Below the pieces are notes generated by a model. The model made no database searches. It was not told the DNA's origin and saw only the letters and a list, made by a program, of their open reading frames with translations. 64,000 nucleotides of DNA. It comes from Mucilaginibacter corticis (GTDB lineage: Bacteria > Bacteroidota > Bacteroidia > Sphingobacteriales > Sphingobacteriaceae). This document shows, in pieces, positions 1 to 8,949 of this stretch. Within the stretch, counting starts at the first letter, position 1; each line of letters begins with the position of its first letter. The translations under genes and the position numbers were made by a program. The DNA lies in NCBI RefSeq assembly GCF_007558865.1, contig NZ_VLPK01000005.1:177470-241469 (forward strand), written 5' to 3'.

Positions 1-1050
1 GTATTGCAGAAATTTATTTTTGATAGTTATGGTGTACCTTTTGCCGTTACGGTATTGATATGCCTGGTATTGATCTGGGCCTATACTTTTAAAGGCGGGT
101 TGAAGACAATTATTATTACAGACAGTTTGCAAACCTTGTTCCTGGTATCGTCTGTTTTTCTATCGATATTTTTTATTTGCCGCAGCATGAACTTTAACCT
201 GTTTGAAGCGGCAGACGCCATTAAAAACAGCAGTTATTCCAAGATATTTTTCTTTGATGATTTCATGACCAGTCACTTTCATATCACTAAGCAATTTATC
301 GGCGGCTTATTTATTACCGTGGGCATGACAGGGCTTGACCAGGACTTGATGCAAAAAAACCTAAGCCTTAAAAACATCCGCGAAGCGCAAAAAAATATGT
401 TCAGCTTTACTGCCGTGTTTGTGGTGATCAACATTTTCTTTTTAAGTGTCGGCGCATTGCTGTATATGTACGCAACACGTTATGGCATCACGGTTACAAA
501 AACAGATTACCTCTATCCCACAATCGCTTTAAAATACCTGGGCGTTATACCAGCCGTAGTATTTATGTTGGGTTTAACTGCCGCCACATTTGCCACTACC
601 GATTCGGCCTTAACTGCCTTAACCACATCGTTTTGTGTTGATTTTTTAAACTTTAACAAAGGGAAAGATATCAACAGTAAAAAAATGGTAAATGTGCGCC
701 ATTATGTGCACATAGCTTTTTCGGGATTGTTGTTTCTAACCATTATTATATTTAACGCCATTAATAACGATGCCGTAGTAAGCGCCATATTTAAAGTAGC
801 GTCATACACCTATGGGCCTTTATTAGGTCTTTATTCGTTTGGGTTATTTTTAAGCGGCAGGCAGGTTAAAGACAAGCTGGTGCCTTTTATTTGTGTGCTG
901 TCGCCGGCTATTTGTTTTTACTTAAGTGCAAACTCTACAACTTTATTTGGTTATACTTTTGATAATGAACTTATCCTTGTAAACGGGATCATTACATTTG
1001 CAGGATTGCTGCTTACATCAAAAAACAAAACAAAAGCGGCAGTTGCATAA
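1..1050 (+). CDS. Sodium:solute symporter family protein, C-terminal part (5' end outside the window)
   Basis: This is the C-terminal part of a multi-pass inner-membrane transporter that matches the sodium:solute symporter (SSS) family by pattern: repeated hydrophobic helices, the stretch GLDQDLMQKNLSLKN, and a helix ending in GLTAATFATTDSALTALTTSF, where SSS proteins carry conserved small and hydroxyl residues of the sodium site. SSS proteins are usually 450-550 residues, so about 100-200 residues lie upstream of the window. The reading frame is open from base 1 and the first possible start (TTG at 4) is probably not real. Substrate cannot be read from the sequence. The next gene starts 23 bases downstream on the same strand. 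Confidence 0.8.
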   Translation, partial: VLQKFIFDSYGVPFAVTVLICLVLIWAYTFKGGLKTIIITDSLQTLFLVSSVFLSIFFICRSMNFNLFEAADAIKNSSYSKIFFFDDFMTSHFHITKQFIGGLFITVGMTGLDQDLMQKNLSLKNIREAQKNMFSFTAVFVVINIFFLSVGALLYMYATRYGITVTKTDYLYPTIALKYLGVIPAVVFMLGLTAATFATTDSALTALTTSFCVDFLNFNKGKDINSKKMVNVRHYVHIAFSGLLFLTIIIFNAINNDAVVSAIFKVASYTYGPLLGLYSFGLFLSGRQVKDKLVPFICVLSPAICFYLSANSTTLFGYTFDNELILVNGIITFAGLLLTSKNKTKAAVA

Positions 1051-1073
1051 TTACACTACATTTAAGACACGAT

Positions 1074-1781
1074 ATGACAGGCGAAGAGAAAATAAGACAC
1101 GCGTTTGAAAACAAAAACTGGCAGGAAATTAAGGTAACCGACTCCTGGCAGATCTTTAAAATAATGGCCGAGTTTGTTGACGGCTTTGAGAAACTGGCTA
1201 AGATAGGCCCATGTGTATCCATATTCGGTTCAGCACGTACCAAGAATGACAACCGCTACTATAAACTTGCCGAAGATACTGCCCGTTTGCTAACAGAGCG
1301 CGGCTACGGCGTAATATCAGGCGGCGGGCCGGGTATTATGGAGGCTGCCAATAAAGGCGCTTATGAGGCCGGGGGTAAATCCGTAGGGCTAAATATCGAA
1401 CTACCTTTTGAGCAGTTTCATAATAAATATATCGACCGGGATAAGGTACTTGAGTTTGATTATTTCTTTATCCGTAAGGTAATGTTCATGAAATATTCGC
1501 AGGGCTTTATTGTATTACCTGGCGGATTTGGTACTTTGGATGAATCATTCGAGGCGATTACCCTGATCCAGACCGGTAAAATTGCACGTTTCCCGATTGT
1601 GTTTGTGGGTGTAGAATACTGGGGCGGCTTATTTAACTGGATAACTGAAAAAATGTTAAACCAGGAACATAACATCCATCCTGACGACCTTAACCTGTAC
1701 AGGGTTGTTGATACTGCCGAAGAAGCAGTTGAACATATTTTCCGTTTTTACGAGAAGTATGTGCTGAAACCAAACTTCTAA
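1074..1781 (+). CDS. LOG-family Rossmann protein (TIGR00730; cytokinin riboside 5'-monophosphate phosphoribohydrolase-like)
   Basis: A 235-residue soluble protein of the LOG / lysine-decarboxylase-like Rossmann family. It carries the family signatures SGGGPGIMEAANKGA (residues about 82-96) and PGGFGTLDE (about 149), the latter being the PGGxGTxxE motif of the nucleotide-binding and catalytic site. Family members hydrolyse nucleoside 5'-monophosphates to base and ribose 5-phosphate; older annotations as lysine decarboxylase are wrong for this family. The ATG at 1074 gives a normal N-terminus. It lies between a transporter and a signal-peptidase-like gene with short gaps, so co-transcription is possible, but no functional link is apparent. 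Confidence 0.85.
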   Translation: MTGEEKIRHAFENKNWQEIKVTDSWQIFKIMAEFVDGFEKLAKIGPCVSIFGSARTKNDNRYYKLAEDTARLLTERGYGVISGGGPGIMEAANKGAYEAGGKSVGLNIELPFEQFHNKYIDRDKVLEFDYFFIRKVMFMKYSQGFIVLPGGFGTLDESFEAITLIQTGKIARFPIVFVGVEYWGGLFNWITEKMLNQEHNIHPDDLNLYRVVDTAEEAVEHIFRFYEKYVLKPNF

Positions 1782-1800
1782 AGAACTCGATTATTTATTC

Positions 1801-2460
1801 ATGAAAAAACCTGCTGTTCTGATTGTAACGTTATTTGCATGTACAGTCGCGCTGTGGATAACGTTAAGGGCAACTCATATTTTGAATTTTTATTCGGTAC
1901 CGACAACGGCAAATGAGCCAACTTACATGCCTGGTGATTGGCTGATCGCATCTAAATTAAAAAAAGTAAATAACAATGATTTTGTAGTCTTTAACGGTCC
2001 TGATAAGGGCGTTTGGATATTTAGGTGCATTGGAAAAGAAAATGATATAGTAGAGATAAGAAAAGCTGTGGTTTATTTAAACGGCAAACCATTGAACGAC
2101 TCTTTTGCCTGGAATGAGTATTATATTTCAAAAAAACAATTATTAAGTATTGCAGGATACATAAATAGAAACAAAAACACTGTAGAGCTTATTAATGATA
2201 GTTTGGCTATTGGTAATTTTACAACATCTGAATTAAAACAATATCATCTTAATTTAAAACCCCGTTTGGCAGCTGACACTGTAAATCCAGCTATTTTTGC
2301 TGATTTTAGAGCACGCGGTTACAATGAGGATAATTTGGGACCTGTAAAAGTTCCAAAAGACAGCTATTTTTTATTGGGGGATAGCAGGCATGATGCGTTC
2401 GATTCACGATATTTTGGGTTTGTAAAAAGTGATGATATAATTTCGACAGTTATAAGATAA
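1801..2460 (+). CDS. Signal peptidase I-like protein lacking the Ser-Lys catalytic dyad
   Basis: A 219-residue S26-family protein with one N-terminal membrane segment (residues about 5-25). The C-terminal box GDSRHDAFDSRYFGFV clearly matches signal peptidase I box E (GDNRxxSxDSRxxG). In active enzymes the serine sits in SMEPT and the lysine in the K-R-x-x-G segment. Here the first region reads TTANEPTYMPGD, with Ala-Asn where Ser-Met is expected, and the second reads WIFRCIGKENDIVEI, with Phe where the general-base Lys is expected. Both catalytic residues therefore appear lost while the fold and box E are kept. It is probably a non-catalytic paralogue. It starts 19 bases after the LOG gene. 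Confidence 0.75.
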   Translation: MKKPAVLIVTLFACTVALWITLRATHILNFYSVPTTANEPTYMPGDWLIASKLKKVNNNDFVVFNGPDKGVWIFRCIGKENDIVEIRKAVVYLNGKPLNDSFAWNEYYISKKQLLSIAGYINRNKNTVELINDSLAIGNFTTSELKQYHLNLKPRLAADTVNPAIFADFRARGYNEDNLGPVKVPKDSYFLLGDSRHDAFDSRYFGFVKSDDIISTVIR

Positions 2461-2511
2461 GACACAATAAACATTGATTAAACCATATTATTATAGTTTA
2501 TACTCAATATA

Positions 2512-3738
2512 ATGGACAAACCTGCCAAGTCAAAAAAAGAAGCCGCTTTAGGATTTATATTTATTACGCTGCTGATCGACGTAACCGGTTTGGGTATTAT
2601 TATACCTGTATTACCTAAGCTGATAGAAACCCTGATACATGGCAACTTAAGTGAAGCATCGCGCTACGCGGGCCTGTTAACATTTGCCTACGCTGTGATG
2701 CAATTTATTTTCGCACCGGTTTTGGGCAATTTAAGCGACAAGTATGGCCGTCGCCCTGTTTTACTGGGATCGTTGTTAGGATTTGGTGTTGATTATCTTT
2801 TCCTGGCTTTCGCCCCCAGCATAGGCTGGTTGTTTTTGGGCCGTGCCATAGCAGGCATTACCGGTGCCAGTTTCACCACCGCATCAGCCTATATAGCAGA
2901 TGTAAGCACGCCCGAAAAACGCGCCCAGAATTTCGGGATGATAGGTGTTGCATTTGGTTTAGGTTTTATTATAGGGCCGGTAATTGGTGGCATACTTGGT
3001 AAATACAATACCCACTACCCTTTTTTGGCTGCCGCTGGATTAGCTTTACTAAATGCCACATACGGGTATTTTGTATTGCCTGAATCTTTAGATAAAGCAC
3101 ATCGCAGGCCTTTTGAGCTCAAACGGGCTAATCCGCTGGGGTCATTGTTACAACTGAATAAATACCCTGCTGTTTTAGGTTTAGCCGCATCGTTATTCCT
3201 GGTTTATTTTGCGGCACAATCCGTACAAAGCGTGTGGACCTTTTATACCATGACCAAATTTGGTTGGAACGAGGCCTGGGTAGGTTATTCTTTAGGATTT
3301 GTTGGCTTAAGTATTGCCGCCGTTCAGGGTGGCTTGATCCGGATCGCTATCCCAAAACTGGGCCAGCAGCGGGCCATTTGGATGGGGCTGTCGTTTTATG
3401 CTATCGGGTTGATATTATTCGCTGTAGCCACCAAAGGCTGGATGATGTTTGCCTTTATGATACCTTATGCACTTGGTGGTATTGCAGGCCCTGCCCTGCA
3501 GGGAATTATGACCGAACAGGTACCCGCCAATGAACAAGGCGAATTACAGGGCGCGCTTACCAGCCTCGCCAGCTTAAGCTCCATCTTTGGCCCGTGGATC
3601 ATGACCTATCTTTTTTACAGATTCACGCAAAAGAATACGCCTGTTTATTTACCTGGAGCACCTTTTATTTTAGGTGCCATACTGATGCTATTGAGTGTAT
3701 TGTTGGCAGTTAGAAGTTTTAAAAGAAACACAAACTAA
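2512..3738 (+). CDS. MFS transporter, TetA-like (DHA1) drug/metabolite efflux family, copy 1
   Basis: A 408-residue, 12-helix major facilitator protein. Between helices 2 and 3 it has GNLSDKYGRRPVLL, the MFS motif A (GxLSDRxGRRPxLL) typical of the DHA1/TetA group, and GITGASFTTASAYIADVS matches the helix-5 antiporter region of TetA-type pumps. It is a proton-coupled exporter by family; the substrate is unknown, and there is no adjacent TetR-type repressor. It is followed directly by a paralogue (start 3782) that aligns over the full length, so the pair arose by tandem duplication. Confidence 0.85.
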   Translation: MDKPAKSKKEAALGFIFITLLIDVTGLGIIIPVLPKLIETLIHGNLSEASRYAGLLTFAYAVMQFIFAPVLGNLSDKYGRRPVLLGSLLGFGVDYLFLAFAPSIGWLFLGRAIAGITGASFTTASAYIADVSTPEKRAQNFGMIGVAFGLGFIIGPVIGGILGKYNTHYPFLAAAGLALLNATYGYFVLPESLDKAHRRPFELKRANPLGSLLQLNKYPAVLGLAASLFLVYFAAQSVQSVWTFYTMTKFGWNEAWVGYSLGFVGLSIAAVQGGLIRIAIPKLGQQRAIWMGLSFYAIGLILFAVATKGWMMFAFMIPYALGGIAGPALQGIMTEQVPANEQGELQGALTSLASLSSIFGPWIMTYLFYRFTQKNTPVYLPGAPFILGAILMLLSVLLAVRSFKRNTN

Positions 3739-3781
3739 GATTATTGGTTATACAACTGCTAAGTTCACATTTCTATCTTAT

Positions 3782-5077
3782 ATGGCCGAAGAGCAATCAT
3801 CTTTTTCTAACATGACCGGGCAGGTCACCAAAACAAAACGTTCTGCTGCATTAGGCTTTATTTTTATAACCATATTTGTTGATGTTTTAGGTTTGGGTAT
3901 TATCATACCTGTAATGCCCAAGCTATTACAAACGCTGGGGCATTTTGACCTGAGCATGGCATCTAAATATAACGGATGGCTTACGCTGATTTATGCGTCA
4001 ATGCAATTGATCTTCGCATCTATCATGGGGAGTTTAAGTGACAGGTATGGCCGCAGGCCGGTACTCCTGATCTCGCTTTTTGGCTTTAGTATCGATTATT
4101 TATTTATGGCATTTGCCCCATCAATTGCCTGGCTGTTTGTGGGCCGGTTTATTGCCGGTGTAACGGGTGCCAGTACAGCTACTGCTACGGCTTATATAGC
4201 AGATGTAAGTACAGGGCATAAACGCGATGCCAACTTTGGCTTAGTCGGTGCGGCTTCAGGCATAGGCCTGATATTGGGTGTCGGCCTGGGTGGTTATTTG
4301 GGCGAGCTTAATATTAAATTCCCGTTTATGGCGGCAGCGGGCTTTGCTTTTTTAAACGGCATGTACGGTTTGTTTGTATTGCCCGAATCACTTAAACCCG
4401 AACATCGCCGCAAATTTGAATGGAAACGAGCCAATCCATTGGGATCGTTGATAAGGGTATTTACCAAACACGTTGGCTTAGCCGGCCTGATAGGCGCTAT
4501 CCTGTTAGTTTACATCGCACAAAAAGCTGTAGAATATTTAATGTCATTCTTTCTATATGAAAAGTTCAATTGGTCTATGCACAGCGTTAGTTGGTTGGCA
4601 CTATTTATTGGCGGGTTGCTGTTTGCCATACAAGCAGGTTTGATCCGTTATACCATACCCAAATTTGGCCAACAGAAAAATATTATAGCAGGTATAATTT
4701 TTTACGCTATCGGCCTTACCCTTATCGCATTTGTAAATCGTGGGTGGCTGGTATATATATTTATGATCCCTTATTGTCTTGGAGGTATTTCAGGCCCGGC
4801 TTTGCAGGGATACGCCACCAATAAAGTCGCTAAAAATGAACAAGGCGAGCTACAGGGTGCCATTACCATTTTGAACAGCATAAGTGTAATAGTAGGGCCG
4901 TTTATATTCAGCTTTTTATTTGCGCATTATACTAACAAAACTTCGGGAATTTACTTTCCGGGCGCGCCGTATTTGCTGGCCGCAATACTGATGATCATCA
5001 GTACTTTTTTGGCGATAAGAAGTTTCAAGAACCCGATTAAAAAGACAAGATCAGTCAAGCCCGCTCACACCGCCTGA
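3782..5077 (+). CDS. MFS transporter, TetA-like (DHA1) family, copy 2
   Basis: A 431-residue, 12-helix MFS exporter, paralogue of the gene at 2512. It has motif A as GSLSDRYGRRPVLLIS and the helix-5 region GVTGASTATATAYIADVS. The frame is open upstream into the previous gene (a start at 3695 would overlap it by 44 bases). The ATG at 3782 gives MAEEQSSF, a short cytoplasmic N-terminus, and is preferred; a further ATG lies at about 3812. Its 3' end overlaps by 27 bases the end of the convergent DUF502 gene. The Lys/Arg-rich tail (KKTRSVK) extends beyond copy 1. Confidence 0.83.
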   Translation: MAEEQSSFSNMTGQVTKTKRSAALGFIFITIFVDVLGLGIIIPVMPKLLQTLGHFDLSMASKYNGWLTLIYASMQLIFASIMGSLSDRYGRRPVLLISLFGFSIDYLFMAFAPSIAWLFVGRFIAGVTGASTATATAYIADVSTGHKRDANFGLVGAASGIGLILGVGLGGYLGELNIKFPFMAAAGFAFLNGMYGLFVLPESLKPEHRRKFEWKRANPLGSLIRVFTKHVGLAGLIGAILLVYIAQKAVEYLMSFFLYEKFNWSMHSVSWLALFIGGLLFAIQAGLIRYTIPKFGQQKNIIAGIIFYAIGLTLIAFVNRGWLVYIFMIPYCLGGISGPALQGYATNKVAKNEQGELQGAITILNSISVIVGPFIFSFLFAHYTNKTSGIYFPGAPYLLAAILMIISTFLAIRSFKNPIKKTRSVKPAHTA

Positions 5078-5644
5078 TATTACAAACTTCATCATGTCTG
5101 CGGCATTTTTGTCAATCGGTTTAACCTTATCCGCAGCAATAATAACTACCTGCCCTGCAAATGAATATGAATACGGGAAATAAACCGCGACCTCGCCGGG
5201 TAAGCCCAATTTAGCAAGGTCCTTTTGCACCAGGAAACCGATTTTTTTCAGACCAAATTCATTAACCTCAACAATAACCGCCTCGTTAAACTTTTTTTCA
5301 TCGCCAACAAAGGCTTCGGTAAGGTCTTTGATTGAAGAGTAGAGAAAATTAAAGAATGGCAACTTATTCAGCCATCTTTTAAACCAGCGCTTGATCGGGT
5401 CGGTAATTACGTTGGTTACCAGCACACCGGCAATCATGATCACTATTAGGACGTTTAAAATCCCGACTCCGGGTATGTGCATTGGCCGGCCTTTACTGTC
5501 TGTCCATAAAACATCGCTTAAATTTAAGGCGCTGTCAATGCTCGAAATTGCCCAAAAGATCAGGAAAGCAGCCGCGCCTATCGGCACAACCACGATCAAT
5601 CCTTTAAAAAAATAATTTAATAACGCCCTGGCTACCTTGGTCAT
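5051..5644 (-). CDS. DUF502 family membrane protein
   Basis: About 197 residues with two N-terminal membrane helices (residues about 10-30 and 55-80 in the ATG-started protein) followed by a soluble domain. The pattern NYFFKGLIVVVPIGAAAF, then PGVGILNVLIVIMIAGVLV, KLPFFNFLYSSIKDLTEAF and a C-terminal GGVSGL matches the DUF502 family, of unknown function and widespread in bacteria and plants. The ATG at 5644 (MTKVARALL) is chosen over a TTG at 5656. It converges on the second MFS gene with a 27-base overlap of coding ends. Confidence 0.8.
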   Translation of the reverse strand: MTKVARALLNYFFKGLIVVVPIGAAAFLIFWAISSIDSALNLSDVLWTDSKGRPMHIPGVGILNVLIVIMIAGVLVTNVITDPIKRWFKRWLNKLPFFNFLYSSIKDLTEAFVGDEKKFNEAVIVEVNEFGLKKIGFLVQKDLAKLGLPGEVAVYFPYSYSFAGQVVIIAADKVKPIDKNAADMMKFVISGGVSGLD

Positions 5645-5744
5645 TTTGATCTGCAAATTCTGTGTGTAAAAGTACGTTCTTTTAAACAGGCACAGAAATT
5701 TTTATAAAATGCTCGATTACACGTTTGAAATTTGAAATAAGCAT

Positions 5745-5915
5745 TTACCCTTTCACATAAAACTTATTGAAGCAGCTATAGCACCTATATCTTTGAAGGG
5801 GTAACCAAAACAGGAAAATCTTAAACATTTCTCCGTTAGGTATCTTGTGATGCGATACTGTAGAACAAGTGGGGCAACGAACAATTTTTCGTTTAGGATC
5901 ATTTATATTGTTCAT
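5745..5915 (-). CDS. Small zinc-ribbon-like protein (56 residues)
   Basis: A short ORF read by eye on the minus strand: ATG at 5913-5915, TAA at 5745-5747, 56 residues. It contains two CxxC knuckles, VRCPTC near residue 14 and YRCYSC near residue 45, about 28 residues apart, with a short hydrophobic segment (FKIFLFWLPL) between. This is the layout of a small zinc-ribbon protein. It lies between the DUF502 gene and the hypothetical gene at 5926, all on the minus strand with an 11-base gap, so it may be part of that transcript. Coding status rests on the paired CxxC motifs and an ordinary ATG and stop. Confidence 0.55.
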   Translation of the reverse strand: MNNINDPKRKIVRCPTCSTVSHHKIPNGEMFKIFLFWLPLQRYRCYSCFNKFYVKG

Positions 5916-5925
5916 AGGACAGTGT

Positions 5926-6225
5926 TTAAATTTCTTGTTCTTTACTACTCAATTTGAGAACTGAAAAGTCCCTGGTTTGTGTAGGTGTCCATATCACGAA
6001 GTGCAGATCATATTGCCGCTCACGTACCCTAAAGATCTTTTCAGTAATTAGCTCTTGTAACTCGATATAAATTTCATTAAGGGCTTTGGTAAACTGATTT
6101 AACGTAATGATTATCTTATTATTTTCAACAGAAATAAAGGTCCAGTATTTTGTCGGCAATTCCTGTTTAAGGAAGGTACAAACCCTTGTAAGATATTCGG
6201 TCATTATGTTTTCGGCGGTAGTCAT
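5926..6225 (-). CDS. Hypothetical protein, 99 residues
   Basis: A 99-residue acidic to neutral soluble protein that I do not recognise. It has no signal peptide or membrane helix. Predicted alternating amphipathic strands and helices (for example LNQFTKALNEIYIELQELI) suggest a small alpha/beta fold. The ATG at 6225 is the only sensible start. It lies 11 bases upstream of the zinc-ribbon ORF. The coding call rests on length, normal amino-acid composition and position. Confidence 0.55.
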   Translation of the reverse strand: MTTAENIMTEYLTRVCTFLKQELPTKYWTFISVENNKIIITLNQFTKALNEIYIELQELITEKIFRVRERQYDLHFVIWTPTQTRDFSVLKLSSKEQEI

Positions 6226-6373
6226 ACCACAAATTTATGCTAAAAATATTAGTAAATCAACAGGTATTAAAAAATTTAATACACAAAATTACATCCTTTA
6301 GCAAACTGTTTCTACCGTATAAATACGCATTTTGATACGTTTAACTACTGATATTGGATAGTTGAGTTATCGC

Positions 6374-8836
6374 TTATTCGTAAAAATATACCCTTTTTAC
6401 GCGCTGCGAAATATTGGTCAGTATTTCATAAGGGATTGTCCCTATCTGGCTTGCTAATTCTTCTATGCGGTGTTGCTCGTTAAACACAATAACCTCATCC
6501 CCTTCTTTAACATCAACAGCACTTACATCTATCATGCACATATCCATTGATACATTGCCAATGGTGGGTACCACCACCCCATTTACCAGCATATTACCTA
6601 CCCCGTTACCAAACGCACGCAGATAACCATCGGCATAGCCAATACGTACGGTGGCTATCTTGCCATCTTTCGGCATTACGCCGTTGCGACCGTAGCCTAT
6701 GGTGTCGCCGGCCGCTATTTTCTTAACCTGCGATACACTGGTTTTTAAACTGGTGATGGGCTGCAACGCACTATCATCAGCAGGAACCGCGGCATCAATA
6801 CCGTACAAACCGATACCCAACCTTACCATGTCAAACTGTGCCGATGGCCAGCGCGTAATACCCGAGGTGTTTGACAGGTGTTTGATTACTTTATAACCCA
6901 GGCATTTTTCTATCTTTTTAGCGGCCTTTTCAAAACGGCTGATCTGTGTTTGAGTAAATTCATCATGTTTTGCAGCTTCGCTGGCTGCCAGGTGCGAGAA
7001 CATGGATAAGATCCGTACATATTTATTCTCTTCCAGCAAGTCGCATAGGGTTTCTATCTCGAAAGGCTCAAAACCAAGCCTGTGCATACCTGTATCTATT
7101 TTAAGGTGTACCGGGTAATTGGTGATATCGTTTTGCTGGGCATATTTTATAAAATCATCAAATAAGCCAAAACTGAATATCACAGGTTCAAGTTTGAACT
7201 CAATTAACTTATCAAATGCGGATTGCTCGGCATTTAATATCATTATAGGCATGGTTATGCCTGCCTGTCGTAATGAAATACCCTCATCGGTATAAGCTAC
7301 CGCCAAATAATCAACTTTGTTATATTGCAGCATATTGGCCAACTCAAAAGTACCGCTGCCATAGCTAAAAGCTTTCACCATTGCCATCAACTTTACGCCC
7401 GGCTTTAATTTTGATTTATAGTAGTTCAAATTATTCAGCATGGCGTTAAGGTTGATCTCCATTACCGTCTCGTGCGTTTTTTGAACCAACGCCCTGCTTA
7501 CCCTTTCAAACTCAAAACTCCGTGAACCTTTTATCAGGATGGTTTCACTTTTAAAGCCAAGCGCCAACAGGCTATTAAGCAGTTCGGTGGTATCTTTGTA
7601 GAAAAACTTTTCGGGAGGCTCGAAATAATCCTGGTGTTTCACCAGCGCCTCGCCGACGCCAATAAACTTGTCGACCTTTTTTGATCTGATCAGTTCGGCC
7701 ACCTGTTTATACAAAACATCTTCCTGCAGGCCCGATTGAAAGATATCAGACAGCACCAATGTCTTTTTCTTATGCTGATTTTGCTGATTTAAAAAGTTAA
7801 GCGCTATCTCCAGCGATTGGATATCTGAGTTATAAGAATCGTCAATAACTGAACAATCGTTGATGCCGGTTTTCAATTCTAACCGCATACTAACCGGGTT
7901 AAGGCGCTCTAAACGTTTATCAGCTTCGGCAGATGGATAACCTAAATATAACAACGTGGCCCAGCAAACAATGGCATTCTCAATTGATGCCTCATCAAGA
8001 AAAGGGATCAGGCATTCTATTTCCTTTCCATCAAACCTGGCGCGCAGGTAATAATTTCTTTTGATGATAGTTTCACTGAAAACATATAGGTCGGCCTGCT
8101 TAAAATTGCGGCTCCAGGTAAAGGTTTTTAAATTGGCAATGTCCTTTTTATAATCAAGCAACTGGTCATAGTTGTGAATAAGCAGTTTACAATTCTTGAA
8201 TAGCTTCAACTTTTCTAATACCTTTTCCCGCGTGTTTTCAAAGCCTTCATCGTGCGCGGTACCCAAATGCGTAAGTATTCCGATGTTGGGTTTTATGATG
8301 GCTTCCAGGTTATCCATTTCGCCGGGAAGGGATATACCGGCCTCAAAAATACCCAGGTTGTTTCTATCATTGATCTGCCATACAGACAGAGGTACACCAA
8401 TTTGCGAATTATAGCTTTTTGGGTTACGTACAATATTTTTATCGACCGCCATTAATTGGTAAAGCCACTCTTTAACAATGGTTTTGCCGTTACTGCCGGT
8501 AATGCCTATCACGTCTAAATTAAATCGGCTGCGGTGATGCTGGGCCAGCTTTTGCAGCGCGCTAAGCACATCGTCAACAATCAAAAAGTTGGCGCCGGGC
8601 AGTTTAATTTCAGGGCCTTGCTTTACTACAAAATTGCGCACCCCTGCGGCATAGGCTTCGGCAATGAACTCGTGACCGTTGCGCCTGCCGCTCAGGGCGA
8701 AAAACAGGCCTTCGGCCGCGATATTGATGCGGCGGCTGTCTGTCAATAATATACTGATGAGATCATCTGTTACGATATCACCCTGCGCGTTTATAATTTG
8801 CTTAACTGCTGTAATTGAATATTGGTTGCTTAGCAT
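6374..8836 (-). CDS. murF-alr: Bifunctional UDP-N-acetylmuramoyl-tripeptide:D-alanyl-D-alanine ligase / alanine racemase
   Basis: An 820-residue fusion of two peptidoglycan enzymes, a known Bacteroidota arrangement. Residues about 1-455 are MurF, which adds D-Ala-D-Ala to the UDP-MurNAc-tripeptide: the ATP-binding loop is GITGSNGKT (about residue 111), and DSRR and GRRNGHEF lie near the N-terminus. Residues about 460-820 are a fold-III PLP-dependent alanine racemase: the PLP lysine is in MAMVKAFSYGSG, the second catalytic tyrosine in RIGYADGY, with LSNTSG and GIGLYGID also present. One protein thus makes D-Ala and uses it as D-Ala-D-Ala. It stands alone on the minus strand with 8836 as a clear ATG start. 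Confidence 0.93.
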   Translation of the reverse strand: MLSNQYSITAVKQIINAQGDIVTDDLISILLTDSRRINIAAEGLFFALSGRRNGHEFIAEAYAAGVRNFVVKQGPEIKLPGANFLIVDDVLSALQKLAQHHRSRFNLDVIGITGSNGKTIVKEWLYQLMAVDKNIVRNPKSYNSQIGVPLSVWQINDRNNLGIFEAGISLPGEMDNLEAIIKPNIGILTHLGTAHDEGFENTREKVLEKLKLFKNCKLLIHNYDQLLDYKKDIANLKTFTWSRNFKQADLYVFSETIIKRNYYLRARFDGKEIECLIPFLDEASIENAIVCWATLLYLGYPSAEADKRLERLNPVSMRLELKTGINDCSVIDDSYNSDIQSLEIALNFLNQQNQHKKKTLVLSDIFQSGLQEDVLYKQVAELIRSKKVDKFIGVGEALVKHQDYFEPPEKFFYKDTTELLNSLLALGFKSETILIKGSRSFEFERVSRALVQKTHETVMEINLNAMLNNLNYYKSKLKPGVKLMAMVKAFSYGSGTFELANMLQYNKVDYLAVAYTDEGISLRQAGITMPIMILNAEQSAFDKLIEFKLEPVIFSFGLFDDFIKYAQQNDITNYPVHLKIDTGMHRLGFEPFEIETLCDLLEENKYVRILSMFSHLAASEAAKHDEFTQTQISRFEKAAKKIEKCLGYKVIKHLSNTSGITRWPSAQFDMVRLGIGLYGIDAAVPADDSALQPITSLKTSVSQVKKIAAGDTIGYGRNGVMPKDGKIATVRIGYADGYLRAFGNGVGNMLVNGVVVPTIGNVSMDMCMIDVSAVDVKEGDEVIVFNEQHRIEELASQIGTIPYEILTNISQRVKRVYFYE

Positions 8837-8949
8837 GGCGATGTAAAATTGCTAATAATTTAGCCTATTAACACAATAATCGGCAATTTGATTTTAAGCG
8901 GCATCATATCAAATTTATCCTTACATTTATGTAACCTTATCTCAATAAA

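Noticed and set aside
2512..5077. Tetracycline-resistance genes
   Set aside because: The pumps are TetA-like, but this group includes many metabolite exporters; nothing in context supports resistance.
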